A stretch of DNA of 12,318 nucleotides from Parcubacteria group bacterium GW2011_GWA2_36_10 (GTDB lineage: Bacteria; Patescibacteriota; Patescibacteriia; UBA1558; GWA2-36-10), in NCBI GenBank assembly GCA_000991205.1, contig LBRC01000020.1:1-12318 (forward strand). Direction: 5' to 3'. Both the position numbers and the translations under genes were made by a program. This document shows positions 1 to 6,514 of this stretch, in pieces (the first letter of the stretch is position 1; each line of letters starts with the position of its first letter). The notes beneath the pieces were generated by a model. The model saw nothing but the letters and a program-made list of their open reading frames with translations. It was not told where the DNA came from and ran no database searches.

Positions 1-386
1 GTGAGCAAACACAGGACGGTGTTTTAGATATTGTTTTTGTGCACTGGGGAGCCGAGTATCAGACTAAACATAATGCGGCGCAAGAAAAACTCGCTCACGA
101 GCTGATAGATGCTGGCGTGGATCTAATAATCGGTCATCACCCACATGTTGGCCAAGATTTTGAGCAATACAAAGACAAATATATTTTTTATTCTTTAGGA
201 AATTTTGTTTTTGACCAGTATTTTTCCGCTGAAGTGCAACAAGGTTTGGTGCTAAAATTAGTTTTAGACAAAGCACAAAACAAAATAGAATTATATCCAG
301 TCAAAATAAAATTAGCCCAAGCCGAGCTAATAGAAAATGAGGCAGAAGATAAAGTTAGTGAGACTCTGTTTTTTGATTTTGACTAA
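1..386 (+). CDS. CapA-family metallophosphatase, C-terminal part (5' end outside window)
   Basis: The reading frame is open from base 3, so the gene begins before the window; about 127 residues are visible. It carries hallmarks of the CapA/PgsA family: an HWGAE motif near position 42, the metal-binding-type GHHPHV motif about 30 residues later, and the YSLGNFVFDQ block. CapA proteins are calcineurin-like metallophosphatase-fold, usually membrane-anchored enzymes linked to poly-gamma-glutamate capsule or other surface polymers; in many bacteria the exact substrate is unknown. The N-terminal anchor and the first metal ligands are not visible. Its last 32 bases overlap the 3' end of the convergent O-antigen-ligase-like gene. 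That neighbour also points to envelope polysaccharide work, but they are on opposite strands and not one operon. Family confidence is high; function is inferred. Confidence 0.88.
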   Translation, partial: EQTQDGVLDIVFVHWGAEYQTKHNAAQEKLAHELIDAGVDLIIGHHPHVGQDFEQYKDKYIFYSLGNFVFDQYFSAEVQQGLVLKLVLDKAQNKIELYPVKIKLAQAELIENEAEDKVSETLFFDFD

Positions 387-1803
387 AAGCCAAGATCAAG
401 CTAAAAAGAATAATACCAAAAACATGAAGCATATTTTGTGCCCAAATGTTTGAGATCATCAGAGCTATTAGACTAGCGATGCAAGCTAAATTTAAAGCTT
501 GTTTTTTCGACTGCAAGGAGACCCCGCTTTGCGGGGTAGACTGCTTAAATAAGTTTTTGATTAAATTTAGCCAGATAAATAAGTAAAAAATGCTAGCTAT
601 TAAGCCAAATTTAGCAATAAGCTCCAGATAGCCCCAATCAAAATGTCTGGTGTTTATAGTTTGTCCGACGTTATTGATAAAGTTGATGTTAAGACCAAGA
701 CCTTGTCCTACAAGAGGTGAACTTTGAATGTTTTGCCAAATTGGTTTAAGTAATTGCAAGCGATTATTAGCACTTGGATCACTGGCTATCTGCGTGATAC
801 CTGGTAGCCTCAAGCCCAATATATTTAGACCAAGATTTTTGCCAGCGCTGACGCTTAAATTAATAGCAAAAAAGATCAAAATAAAACTAAACAAAGTGAT
901 AACACAGACTTTAAACCAAGTAAAAAATTTAGTCTGATATTTTAAAACTACCAGGCCGACTAATAAAGCTAATAAATAAGCGCGGGAAATATTTAAAGCT
1001 AAAATAATATTAGCTAAACTTAAAAATAATAAGATTATTTTATCTTTTGTTTTTAAATATAGATAAATTAAAAATAAAATAGCTGGTATTAATAACAAGT
1101 GCTCAGGAAAAACAAGGCGCCAAAAGCCAGAATCTAAATAAGTGACTTTGGCGAGAGCAAAGTCTCTAAGCCAGTTGTAATACGGTGAGTGCAAAAGCGC
1201 CACGCCTTGATGAAATAAAACTAGATTAAAAATTGACCAGAGGCTTGAGCCTAAAATAAAAATAAACAGTAAATTTAATAAATTTTTGCCAGCATCTTGA
1301 GCTCGCAAAAATTCTCTAGCCGGAAAAATAAGTAAGAAAAAACTAAAAGGCAATAAATCTTGGGCAATAAAAAATAAAGCATGCTGATTTTTCCAGCCCC
1401 AGTAAACACTAAAGCTTAAGAATAATAAAGCTACTAAAAATACTAATAAATTATTTTTATTTTCTCTCCAAAAGACTTTGCTCAACGCTTCTCCGCTGTA
1501 GGCGGAGAAGTAGAGGATTAAAGACTCTAAAATTAAGATAGTTCTTAGTGACAAGCTAAAAGCTTGAAAAAACAAACCAGCCCCGCCTAAAACAAATTCT
1601 AATAATAAGTAATACCAAGCCCAAAGTTTGTTTTTGCTAAACAAGAAAGCTAAAGTTAAGACATTGGTCAAAACAAATAAAGCTTGTAATAAGCTATTAT
1701 CTCGTATTAAAAAAGAGGCTAATCTTAGGGCAAAAAAGCCAATACTTAGCCATAAGAGCTGGTGCCAGTTTATCTTGGCTTTTATCGGAGAAAGTGATAA
1801 CAT
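355..1803 (-). CDS. O-antigen ligase/polymerase-like polytopic membrane protein (Wzy/WaaL type)
   Basis: A 482-residue, very hydrophobic protein with roughly ten or more membrane segments and a longer external loop around residues 310-390. It matches the PF04932 (O-antigen ligase, Wzy_C) pattern: NISRAYLLALLVG at 271-283, then SANNRLQLLKPIWQ and SSPLVGQGLG within 344-370, then a HFDWGYLELIAKFGL block at 387-401. The family joins or polymerises lipid-linked glycans on the outer face of the cytoplasmic membrane. In a cell without a classical outer membrane it would more likely polymerise or transfer surface glycan or glycosylate protein; this is inference. The start at 1803 follows an extended -10 box by only about 12 bases, with no Shine-Dalgarno. 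Two perfect GC-rich palindromes lie inside the gene in frame (521-537 and 1488-1510), encoding short loop segments (PQSGVS and FSAYSGEA). Its 3' end overlaps capA by 32 bases. Confidence 0.82.
   Translation of the reverse strand: MLSLSPIKAKINWHQLLWLSIGFFALRLASFLIRDNSLLQALFVLTNVLTLAFLFSKNKLWAWYYLLLEFVLGGAGLFFQAFSLSLRTILILESLILYFSAYSGEALSKVFWRENKNNLLVFLVALLFLSFSVYWGWKNQHALFFIAQDLLPFSFFLLIFPAREFLRAQDAGKNLLNLLFIFILGSSLWSIFNLVLFHQGVALLHSPYYNWLRDFALAKVTYLDSGFWRLVFPEHLLLIPAILFLIYLYLKTKDKIILLFLSLANIILALNISRAYLLALLVGLVVLKYQTKFFTWFKVCVITLFSFILIFFAINLSVSAGKNLGLNILGLRLPGITQIASDPSANNRLQLLKPIWQNIQSSPLVGQGLGLNINFINNVGQTINTRHFDWGYLELIAKFGLIASIFYLFIWLNLIKNLFKQSTPQSGVSLQSKKQALNLACIASLIALMISNIWAQNMLHVFGIILFSLILAFSQNQKTESH
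521..537. repeat. GC-rich palindrome inside the O-antigen-ligase-like gene
   Basis: ACCCCGC, TTT, GCGGGGT: a perfect 7-bp stem with a 3-nt loop in an AT-rich surrounding. It is in frame in the minus-strand gene and encodes residues about 424-428 of a hydrophilic loop between membrane helices. It resembles the hairpins at 5571-5597 and 6927-6949 in its CCCCGC/GCGGGG arms, suggesting a common class of short palindromic element. It is too far from the gene end to be that gene's terminator. Confidence 0.6.
1488..1510. repeat. Perfect palindrome inside the O-antigen-ligase-like gene
   Basis: CTTCTCCGC, loop TGTAG, GCGGAGAAG: a perfect 9-bp stem in the coding region. It is translated in frame as part of FSAYSGEA, between two membrane helices (residues about 99-106). 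Local GC content is much higher than the flanks. It looks like an inserted palindromic element tolerated in an external or cytoplasmic loop; insertion itself is inference. Confidence 0.6.
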
Positions 1804-1815
1804 AAGTTTAAGCTT

Positions 1816-1824
1816 ATTTTAACA
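1816..1824 (-). promoter_or_regulatory. Extended -10 promoter for the O-antigen-ligase-like gene
   Basis: Read on the minus strand, this is TGTTAAAAT: an extended -10 (TGn) followed by TAAAAT, five of six matches to consensus. The start codon at 1803 lies 12 bases past the box, so transcription would start about 6 bases before the ATG, giving an almost leaderless mRNA. No clear -35 was seen. The promoter lies just upstream of the divergent tRNA gene. Confidence 0.45.
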
Positions 1825-1833
1825 TTATTTACT

Positions 1834-1922
1834 GGAAGTGTGCCAGAGTTGGTTTATTGGGACGCTCTCGAAAAGCGTTGTCTCGCAAGGGACCGAAGGT
1901 TCGAATCCTTCCACTTCCGCCA
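1834..1922 (+). tRNA. tRNA-Ser (anticodon CGA)
   Basis: An 89-nt class II tRNA with an encoded CCA end. The acceptor stem GGAAGTG (1834-1840) pairs perfectly with CACTTCC (1912-1918), followed by discriminator G and CCA. The anticodon stem ACGCT (1862-1866) pairs with AGCGT (1874-1878) around loop CTCGAAA, giving anticodon CGA at 1869-1871, which reads the serine codon UCG. The long variable arm GTCTC-GCAA-GGGAC is typical of serine tRNAs. The T arm is GAAGG-TTCGAAT-CCTTC. The gene is intact. Confidence 0.96.
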
Positions 1923-1934
1923 ATTTATACCATG

Positions 1935-1966
1935 GTTCCTAGTAGACTAGGAACTAGGAACTTTTT
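1935..1966 (+). terminator. Intrinsic terminator after tRNA-Ser, with two alternative 3' arms
   Basis: GTTCCTAGT at 1935-1943 is followed by ACTAGGAAC (1946-1954), then a second TAGGAAC (1955-1961), then five T residues (1962-1966). The left arm GTTCCTA can pair with either TAGGAAC copy, but only the second abuts the T run. It begins 12 bases past the tRNA 3' end, as expected for a tRNA terminator. It directly precedes the -10 box of the next gene. Confidence 0.7.
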
Positions 1967-1967
1967 A

Positions 1968-1976
1968 TGATATAAT
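1968..1976 (+). promoter_or_regulatory. Extended -10 promoter for the HTH-phosphoribosyltransferase gene
   Basis: TGATATAAT: a TGn extension followed by a perfect TATAAT at 1971-1976. The ATG at 1990 is only 13 bases past the box, so the leader would be about 7 bases and cannot hold a Shine-Dalgarno. No convincing -35 is present; the region where it would lie is the preceding terminator hairpin. It probably drives both the PRTase fusion and the downstream cfa gene. Confidence 0.65.
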
Positions 1977-1989
1977 ATTTAAGATAAGT

Positions 1990-2964
1990 ATGATTACGTC
2001 ACAAAGAATATTGAGCTATATCAAAAGCAATGGACAAGCCACGGGTAGTGAATTGGCTGATGTTTTTGATATCTCGGATCGGGCGATTAGAAAGCAACTA
2101 AGCAAATTGTTTGAAAATGGCGAAATTTATAAGATCGGAAAACCACCAAAAGTTTATTATTTGATAGCTAAGGATAGTCAGGATAAGCTAGTGGTCGTGG
2201 GTGTAGCCGAAAAAACTAGAAAACAAATTGAGCAAAAGTTTTTAATCATCACGCCGGTTGGCGAAAAAAAAGAAGGTTTTGAAGGTTTTGCGTATTGGTG
2301 TGAGAAAAATAATTTACCTATTAAAAAAACTGCAACAGAATATTTAAACACAGTTGCTAAATATGATAAATATAAAAAGGGTGGACTAATTGATGGCTCC
2401 AGCAAATTGAAAAATACTTTAGACAAGATAAATTTGGACAAGACCTATTATCTGGATTTTTATAGTATTGAAAGATTTGGCAAAACTAGATTAGGGCAAT
2501 TATTGCTTTATGCAAAACAAAGCCAGAATAAGGTTTTGATGAAAGAAATAATTACAGAAATTAAACCCAAGATTGATGAGCTTATAAAAAAATTTAAAAT
2601 TGATGGGCTTGGTTTTGTTCCGCCGACTGTTAAAAGGGAGATGCAGTTTATGAAAGTTTTGGAAAAAGGACTCCATGAGGATGTTCGAAAAGTGAAAATT
2701 AGCAAAGTTAAAACCATGATAGCTGTCCCGCAAAAAACCTTGAACAAACTAGCAGATAGAATCGAAAATGCTAAAAATACAATTGTGGTGGAGGAAAACG
2801 CTAGTTTTAATAATATTTTACTAATTGACGATGCAGTTGGCTCTGGCGCAACTCTTAATGAGACGGCTAGGAAAATTAGAGCCAAAAAGATTTGCAAAGG
2901 CAAGATTATTGGACTTGCCTTAACGGGTAGTTTTAAGGGTTTTGATGTAATAAGCGAGGTTTAA
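1990..2964 (+). CDS. Winged-helix / ComF-like phosphoribosyltransferase fusion protein
   Basis: A 324-residue protein with two recognisable parts. Residues 1-60 form a winged helix-turn-helix of DeoR-like style (ILSYIKSNGQATGSELADVF, then a recognition helix around DISDRAIRKQLSKL and a wing ending PPKVYYL). Residues about 160-320 resemble ComF-type PRTases: a KTRLGQLLLYAKQ segment, GFVPPTVKRE (208-217), PQKTLNKLADRIENA (247-261), and the PRPP-binding loop ILLIDDAVGSGAT (276-288). Residues 65-160 are unassigned. PRTase folds bind PRPP; in regulators such as Bacillus PurR the fold acts as a ligand sensor, whereas ComF is linked to DNA uptake. A PRPP- or nucleotide-responsive regulator is a reasonable inference, but a catalytic role is not excluded. 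It has its own promoter and a near-leaderless start, and is 4 bases from the downstream cfa gene. Confidence 0.75.
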   Translation: MITSQRILSYIKSNGQATGSELADVFDISDRAIRKQLSKLFENGEIYKIGKPPKVYYLIAKDSQDKLVVVGVAEKTRKQIEQKFLIITPVGEKKEGFEGFAYWCEKNNLPIKKTATEYLNTVAKYDKYKKGGLIDGSSKLKNTLDKINLDKTYYLDFYSIERFGKTRLGQLLLYAKQSQNKVLMKEIITEIKPKIDELIKKFKIDGLGFVPPTVKREMQFMKVLEKGLHEDVRKVKISKVKTMIAVPQKTLNKLADRIENAKNTIVVEENASFNNILLIDDAVGSGATLNETARKIRAKKICKGKIIGLALTGSFKGFDVISEV

Positions 2965-2968
2965 TTAT

Positions 2969-4084
2969 ATGAAAAATGCCAAAAAAGTTATCGAATCTTT
3001 ATTAGCCGGCACTGGTGTCACGCTCAACGGTGACAAGCCATACGATCCACAAATTCACAACGAAGAGTTTTACAGCGCTGTCCTGCGTGGTGGCTCACTA
3101 GCTCTTGGTGAGGCTTATATGGATGGCTGGTGGGACTGTGAAAAACTGGATCAGTTTTTTTACAAAGTATTATCAGCTGATTTGGACGAGCGGATTAAAA
3201 AGAATTGGGACATTATGTTAAAAATTGCTTGGAATTTTATTGCCAATCCCAGTCGTAAAGCCAAAGCCTTTGAAACCGGTGGCGGACACTACAACATCGG
3301 TAATGATTTGTACACCAAGATGCTAGACAAACGCATGACCTATACTTGTGGCTATTGGCAAACTGCTCAAAATCTAGATGAAGCACAAGAGGCAAAATTA
3401 GACTTAGTGTGTCGCAAAATTGCTTTGAAGGCAGGAGACAAGGTTCTAGACATTGGCTCTGGTTGGGCTAGCTTTATGGGTTATGCAGCTGAGAAATATA
3501 ATGTAAGCGCTGTTGGGGTGACTGTTTCCAAAGAGCAAGCCGCTCTAGCTAGTGAGCGCTATAAAGACTATGCCGTAGAAACTAGACTGCAAGACTATCG
3601 TGATATCAATGAGCAGTTTGATCATTTGGTTTCCTTAGGCATGTTTGAGCACGTGGGCTATAGAAATTATCGCACTTTTATGAAAGTAGCACATAAAGCC
3701 TTGAAAGATAAGGGCTTATTTTTGCTACACACTATTGCGGGTAATCATTCAGTCAAAAAAACTGACTCCTGGATTGATAAATATATTTTTCCTGGTAGCA
3801 TGTTGCCCTCGATGGCGCAAATTGGTAAGGCTGTGGAAGATTTGTTTGTGATCGAAGATGTTCATAATTTTGGGGCTGATTATGACAAAACTCTGATGGC
3901 TTGGTTTGCAAATTTTGATCAAGCTTGGCCAGGTTTGAAAGAAAAATATTCAGCCCGCTTTTATCGCATGTGGAAATATTATTTACTTTCTTGTGTGGCT
4001 GGTTTTCGGGCACGACGCATGCAGCTTTGGCAAATAGTTTTGTCTAAACGTGGCGTAGCAGGTGGCTATCAGACAGTGAGATGA
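2969..4084 (+). CDS. cfa: Cyclopropane-fatty-acyl-phospholipid synthase
   Basis: A 371-residue protein, close to the usual length (E. coli Cfa is about 380). It transfers a methylene group from S-adenosylmethionine across the double bond of unsaturated acyl chains in membrane phospholipids. Visible family blocks are YNIGNDLY (108-115), TYTCGYW (124-130) with the conserved cysteine at 127, the SAM-binding DIGSGWASF (161-169), GMFEHVGY (224-231) with Glu227 and His228, HTIAG (254-258), WIDKYIFPG (269-277) and the C-terminal CVAGFRARRMQLWQ (342-355). The N-terminal lipid-binding part is present, so the enzyme appears complete. The ATG lies four bases after the stop of the PRTase fusion, implying co-transcription and possible translational coupling. 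Its acyl chains would have to come from the cell's own or a host's phospholipids. No terminator is evident downstream. Confidence 0.93.
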   Translation: MKNAKKVIESLLAGTGVTLNGDKPYDPQIHNEEFYSAVLRGGSLALGEAYMDGWWDCEKLDQFFYKVLSADLDERIKKNWDIMLKIAWNFIANPSRKAKAFETGGGHYNIGNDLYTKMLDKRMTYTCGYWQTAQNLDEAQEAKLDLVCRKIALKAGDKVLDIGSGWASFMGYAAEKYNVSAVGVTVSKEQAALASERYKDYAVETRLQDYRDINEQFDHLVSLGMFEHVGYRNYRTFMKVAHKALKDKGLFLLHTIAGNHSVKKTDSWIDKYIFPGSMLPSMAQIGKAVEDLFVIEDVHNFGADYDKTLMAWFANFDQAWPGLKEKYSARFYRMWKYYLLSCVAGFRARRMQLWQIVLSKRGVAGGYQTVR

Positions 4085-4097
4085 TAAATTAATCGAA

Positions 4098-4127
4098 TTG
4101 GTTTTATTTTTTTGAGCCTGCTATAAT
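4098..4127 (+). promoter_or_regulatory. Promoter of the DUF302-cupin-AAA_28 operon
   Basis: A -35-like TTGGTT (4098-4103), an 18-bp spacer, and an extended -10 TGCTATAAT (4119-4127). The predicted start near 4134 leaves an A/T-only leader of about 20 bases before the ATG at 4156, with no Shine-Dalgarno sequence. Confidence 0.65.
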
Positions 4128-4155
4128 ATTAAATATAAAAGTAAATTATAAAAAT

Positions 4156-4539
4156 ATGGAGTTTGACTATACTATAAGTACAAGCAAAAGTTTTGATGTA
4201 ACAGTTCAAGGCGTAGAAGCTGAAATTGCCAAAGTCGGTATGCGGGTTTTGTATGTTCATGATGTGCAAAAAGATTTAGCAGAGAAAGGGTTTCATCGAG
4301 AGCCAGTTAAAATTATTGAATTTTGTAATGCTAAATATGCCAATGAATTTTTGAAAGCGGATATTAAAATTAGCCTTTGTATGCCCTGCAAAATCAATGT
4401 CTACACTAAAGACGGGCAGACTTTTATTTCTGGCATGCGGCCGATCGTTTTACCACAATTTTTTCCACAAGCAAATTTAGGTGAACAGGCTTTAGAAATT
4501 GACCGCATTATTCAAAGTATTATTAATAATGTGAAATAG
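4156..4539 (+). CDS. DUF302 family protein
   Basis: A 127-residue soluble protein without signal peptide or membrane segment. The pattern fits DUF302 (PF03625): an N-terminal strand of the FDYTISTSKSFD type, VLYVHDVQKDLAEKG, a central VKIIEFCNAKYANEFL segment, then a SLCMPCKINVYTKDGQTFIS stretch with a CxxC-like MPC motif, and the closing RPIVLPQFF. The biochemical function of DUF302 is not established; members are small alpha/beta proteins often found with redox or metal-related genes. Here it leads a three-gene operon with a cupin (gap 3 bases) and an AAA_28 ATPase, driven by the extended -10 promoter upstream. Confidence 0.8.
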   Translation: MEFDYTISTSKSFDVTVQGVEAEIAKVGMRVLYVHDVQKDLAEKGFHREPVKIIEFCNAKYANEFLKADIKISLCMPCKINVYTKDGQTFISGMRPIVLPQFFPQANLGEQALEIDRIIQSIINNVK

Positions 4540-4542
4540 TTT

Positions 4543-4944
4543 ATGAAAGGATTTTGTCAAAACATCGAAAAAGCTACTTTAGAAAATACTAATTTTCGTA
4601 AAATTTTATACTCTGGCCAGCATAGTCAATTAGTCTTAATGTCTTTAAAGCCTTTAGAAGAAATTGGCCTGGAAGTGCACGCAGAAAATGATCAGTTTTT
4701 CCGTTTTGAAGCGGGTATAGGCAAATGTATCATTGACGGCAATGAATATGAGCTCAAAGACGGTGTAGCTGTGATAGTCCCGGCTGGGGCAGAGCATAAT
4801 ATTATCAATACTTCAGCCACGGAAGATTTAAAAATGTATACTATTTATTCACCTGCTCACCACAAAGATCAAATAGTGCGTGCAACTAAACAAGAGGCTA
4901 TAGACAATGAAGCAGATTTTGATGGTCAAACAACCGAGAACTAG
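4543..4944 (+). CDS. Cupin-domain protein
   Basis: A 133-residue single-domain cupin. The first conserved segment is GLEVHAENDQFFRFEAGIG (residues about 42-60), giving one His and the downstream Glu of the usual metal-binding motif, but Asn-Asp rather than the second His. The second segment is PAGAEHNIIN, contributing another His. The glycine-rich turns and the GNEYELKDGVAVIVPAG strand pair are typical of the small cupin_2 family (PF07883). Substrate is unknown; cupins of this size may be isomerases, dioxygenases or sugar-binding proteins. It lies 3 bases after the DUF302 stop and 2 bases before the AAA_28 start, so it is mid-operon. Family call is firm; function is open. Confidence 0.85.
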   Translation: MKGFCQNIEKATLENTNFRKILYSGQHSQLVLMSLKPLEEIGLEVHAENDQFFRFEAGIGKCIIDGNEYELKDGVAVIVPAGAEHNIINTSATEDLKMYTIYSPAHHKDQIVRATKQEAIDNEADFDGQTTEN

Positions 4945-4946
4945 CT

Positions 4947-5561
4947 ATGAAAAAAATAGTTTTAACTGGCGGATCTTGTAGCGGTAAAACTTCTATTGCT
5001 TATTTATTAGAGCAGGCTTTTCCTGGTGAAGTGGTGGTCGTCAAAGAAGTGGCGACTACTTTATTAAAAGGAGATTTTCCCGTGCCACCAGCTGATCATG
5101 CTGATTTTGAAACTTGGCAAACATATTTTGAACAGGCGATTTTACCAGTCCAAATTGCTTTAGAAGATGCGCATGCGATGCTCGCTGGGCCAGAAGTAAA
5201 ATTAATGATTTGTGATCGTGGCCTATTAGATGTCGATGCTTATGTGCCTGGTTGTAGCGCCGAGATTTTACAGCGCCACGGTTTGACTAGTACTAGTGCC
5301 CTAGATCGTTATGATTTGGTTATTCATTTAGTATCTTTAGCAGTCGCTGATCCAGAGAAATATGGTCAGATTGGCAATGAGTATCGTTTTGAGACTTTAG
5401 AGCGGGCGACGCAATTAGAGCATCGTTGTCAGGCGGCTTGGGCTAAGCATCCAAATCGCATTATCATCGATGAAGCAGATTGGTCAAAAAAGACTAATCA
5501 AGTCATCGAGTTAGTACGTGAATTTTTAGCTCGCCTAGATTCGGCGAAGCTGGATAAATAA
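4947..5561 (+). CDS. AAA_28-type P-loop NTPase
   Basis: A 204-residue soluble P-loop protein. Walker A is GGSCSGKT at residues 8-15. A CDRGLLDVDAY segment (89-99) places the Asp-Arg pair where small kinases such as NadR and thymidylate kinase bind phosphates. YDLVIHL (122-128) and the Arg-rich NEYRFETLERATQLEHR helix followed by HPNRIIID complete the PF13521 (AAA_28, NadR/Ttd14-like) pattern. Proteins of this group are nucleotide-binding ATPases or small-molecule kinases; the substrate is not identifiable. It is the last gene of the DUF302-cupin-AAA_28 unit, followed at once by a strong hairpin. Confidence 0.8.
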   Translation: MKKIVLTGGSCSGKTSIAYLLEQAFPGEVVVVKEVATTLLKGDFPVPPADHADFETWQTYFEQAILPVQIALEDAHAMLAGPEVKLMICDRGLLDVDAYVPGCSAEILQRHGLTSTSALDRYDLVIHLVSLAVADPEKYGQIGNEYRFETLERATQLEHRCQAAWAKHPNRIIIDEADWSKKTNQVIELVREFLARLDSAKLDK

Positions 5562-5570
5562 TTTTTTTAA

Positions 5571-5597
5571 AGAAAGCCCCGCGACGCGGGGCTTTCT
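5571..5597 (+). terminator. GC-rich hairpin ending the DUF302-cupin-AAA_28 operon
   Basis: AGAAAGCCCCGC, loop GAC, GCGGGGCTTTCT: a perfect 12-bp stem starting 10 bases after the stop codon. A T run precedes the hairpin (TTTTTTT before the A-rich arm), while the downstream side is only moderately T-rich, so it may act on either strand. Its core CCCGCG-A-CGCGGG is nearly identical to the hairpin at 6927-6949. Confidence 0.7.
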
Positions 5598-5633
5598 GGC
5601 TTTATATAAAAGCTAGATAAAATGCTTTATAGC

Positions 5634-5642
5634 TGATATAAT
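5634..5642 (+). promoter_or_regulatory. Extended -10 promoter for the Bro-N gene
   Basis: TGATATAAT, the same string as the promoter at 1968-1976. No clear -35 is visible. Predicted transcription start is near 5649, leaving about 23 leader bases before the ATG at 5672; AAAG just before the start is at best a weak Shine-Dalgarno. Confidence 0.6.
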
Positions 5643-5671
5643 TTAGTCATATTAGTTTTAATGCTTAAAGA

Positions 5672-6505
5672 ATGACAGGAGACCAGAGCACAACACAAAT
5701 AGCACTCTTTCACAAACAAGAGATCAGAAAAACTATTCATAATAATGAGTGGTGGTTTGTGATTGTCGACGTGATTGCTGTGTTGACTGGCTCCATTCAA
5801 CCAGATGGGTACTTAAAAGACATGCGTAGGCGTGATGTAGAATTGAATAAAGGGTGGGGGCAAATTGCCACCCCCCTTGTCATAGCTACAACTGGTGGTC
5901 AACAAAAGTTAAATTGTGCTAATGCTGAAGGAATTTTACGCATTATCCAATCAATCCCTTCACCCAAAGCCGAACCATTCAAACGCTGGTTAGCTAGGGT
6001 TGGTTATGAGCGAATGCAAGAGATTGAAGACCCAGAATTAGCGACCAAAAGAACGAGATTTTTATACAAAGCCAAGGGTTATCCTGACGCTTGGGTTGCC
6101 AAGAGAATGCGGGGTATCGAGGTGCGCGAAACTTTGACTGATGAGTGGCAAAAACGAGGCCTTAAAGAGCAAAAAGAATACGAAATATTAACTGCCGAAA
6201 TATCCAAAGCTACTTTTGATATGACACCGAGTCAGTATAAAAAATATAAAAACCTGAAGAGAGAAAATTTGCGCGACCACATGGATGATTTGGAATTGAT
6301 TTTCACGATGCTCGGTGAGGCTTCCACTACGGAAATTACCAAAGTAAAAAATGCACAAGGTTTTCCGGCAAACAGAGAAGCCTCAAAAAAAGGTGGTAGG
6401 GTGGCTGGTGATGCGAGAAAAAAATTAGAGAGAGAAACAGGAAAAAAAGTTGTCAGTAAAAATAATTTTCTCCCACCCAAAAAGAAAATTAAGAGAATTA
6501 TTTAA
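5672..6505 (+). CDS. Bro-N domain protein, DinD / phage-antirepressor-like
   Basis: A 277-residue protein. Residues about 10-115 match the Bro-N domain: a beta strand with WWFVIVDVIAVLTGS, YLKDMRRRD, WGQIATPL, QKLNCANAEGILRIIQSIPS and KRWLARVGYERMQE. The second half (GYPDAWVAKRMRGIEVRETL at 136-155, TAEISKATFDMTPSQYK and LRDHMDDLELIFTMLGE) matches the C-terminal region found in stand-alone bacterial Bro-N/DinD-like proteins. Such domains are shared with phage antirepressors and baculovirus BRO proteins and bind DNA; DinD of E. coli is SOS-induced and inhibits RecA. The very basic tail (PPKKKIKRII) fits nucleic-acid binding. It has its own extended -10 promoter and sits between two GC-rich hairpins with a DUF2177 gene 9 bases downstream. 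Acquisition from a phage is possible; no other integration signs are seen here. Confidence 0.78.
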   Translation: MTGDQSTTQIALFHKQEIRKTIHNNEWWFVIVDVIAVLTGSIQPDGYLKDMRRRDVELNKGWGQIATPLVIATTGGQQKLNCANAEGILRIIQSIPSPKAEPFKRWLARVGYERMQEIEDPELATKRTRFLYKAKGYPDAWVAKRMRGIEVRETLTDEWQKRGLKEQKEYEILTAEISKATFDMTPSQYKKYKNLKRENLRDHMDDLELIFTMLGEASTTEITKVKNAQGFPANREASKKGGRVAGDARKKLERETGKKVVSKNNFLPPKKKIKRII

Positions 6506-6514
6506 AATATCCTT

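Noticed and set aside
2508..2903. 131-codon minus-strand frame inside the PRTase fusion gene
   Set aside because: It lies antisense to the recognisable PRPP-binding motif and has no promoter or recognisable product.
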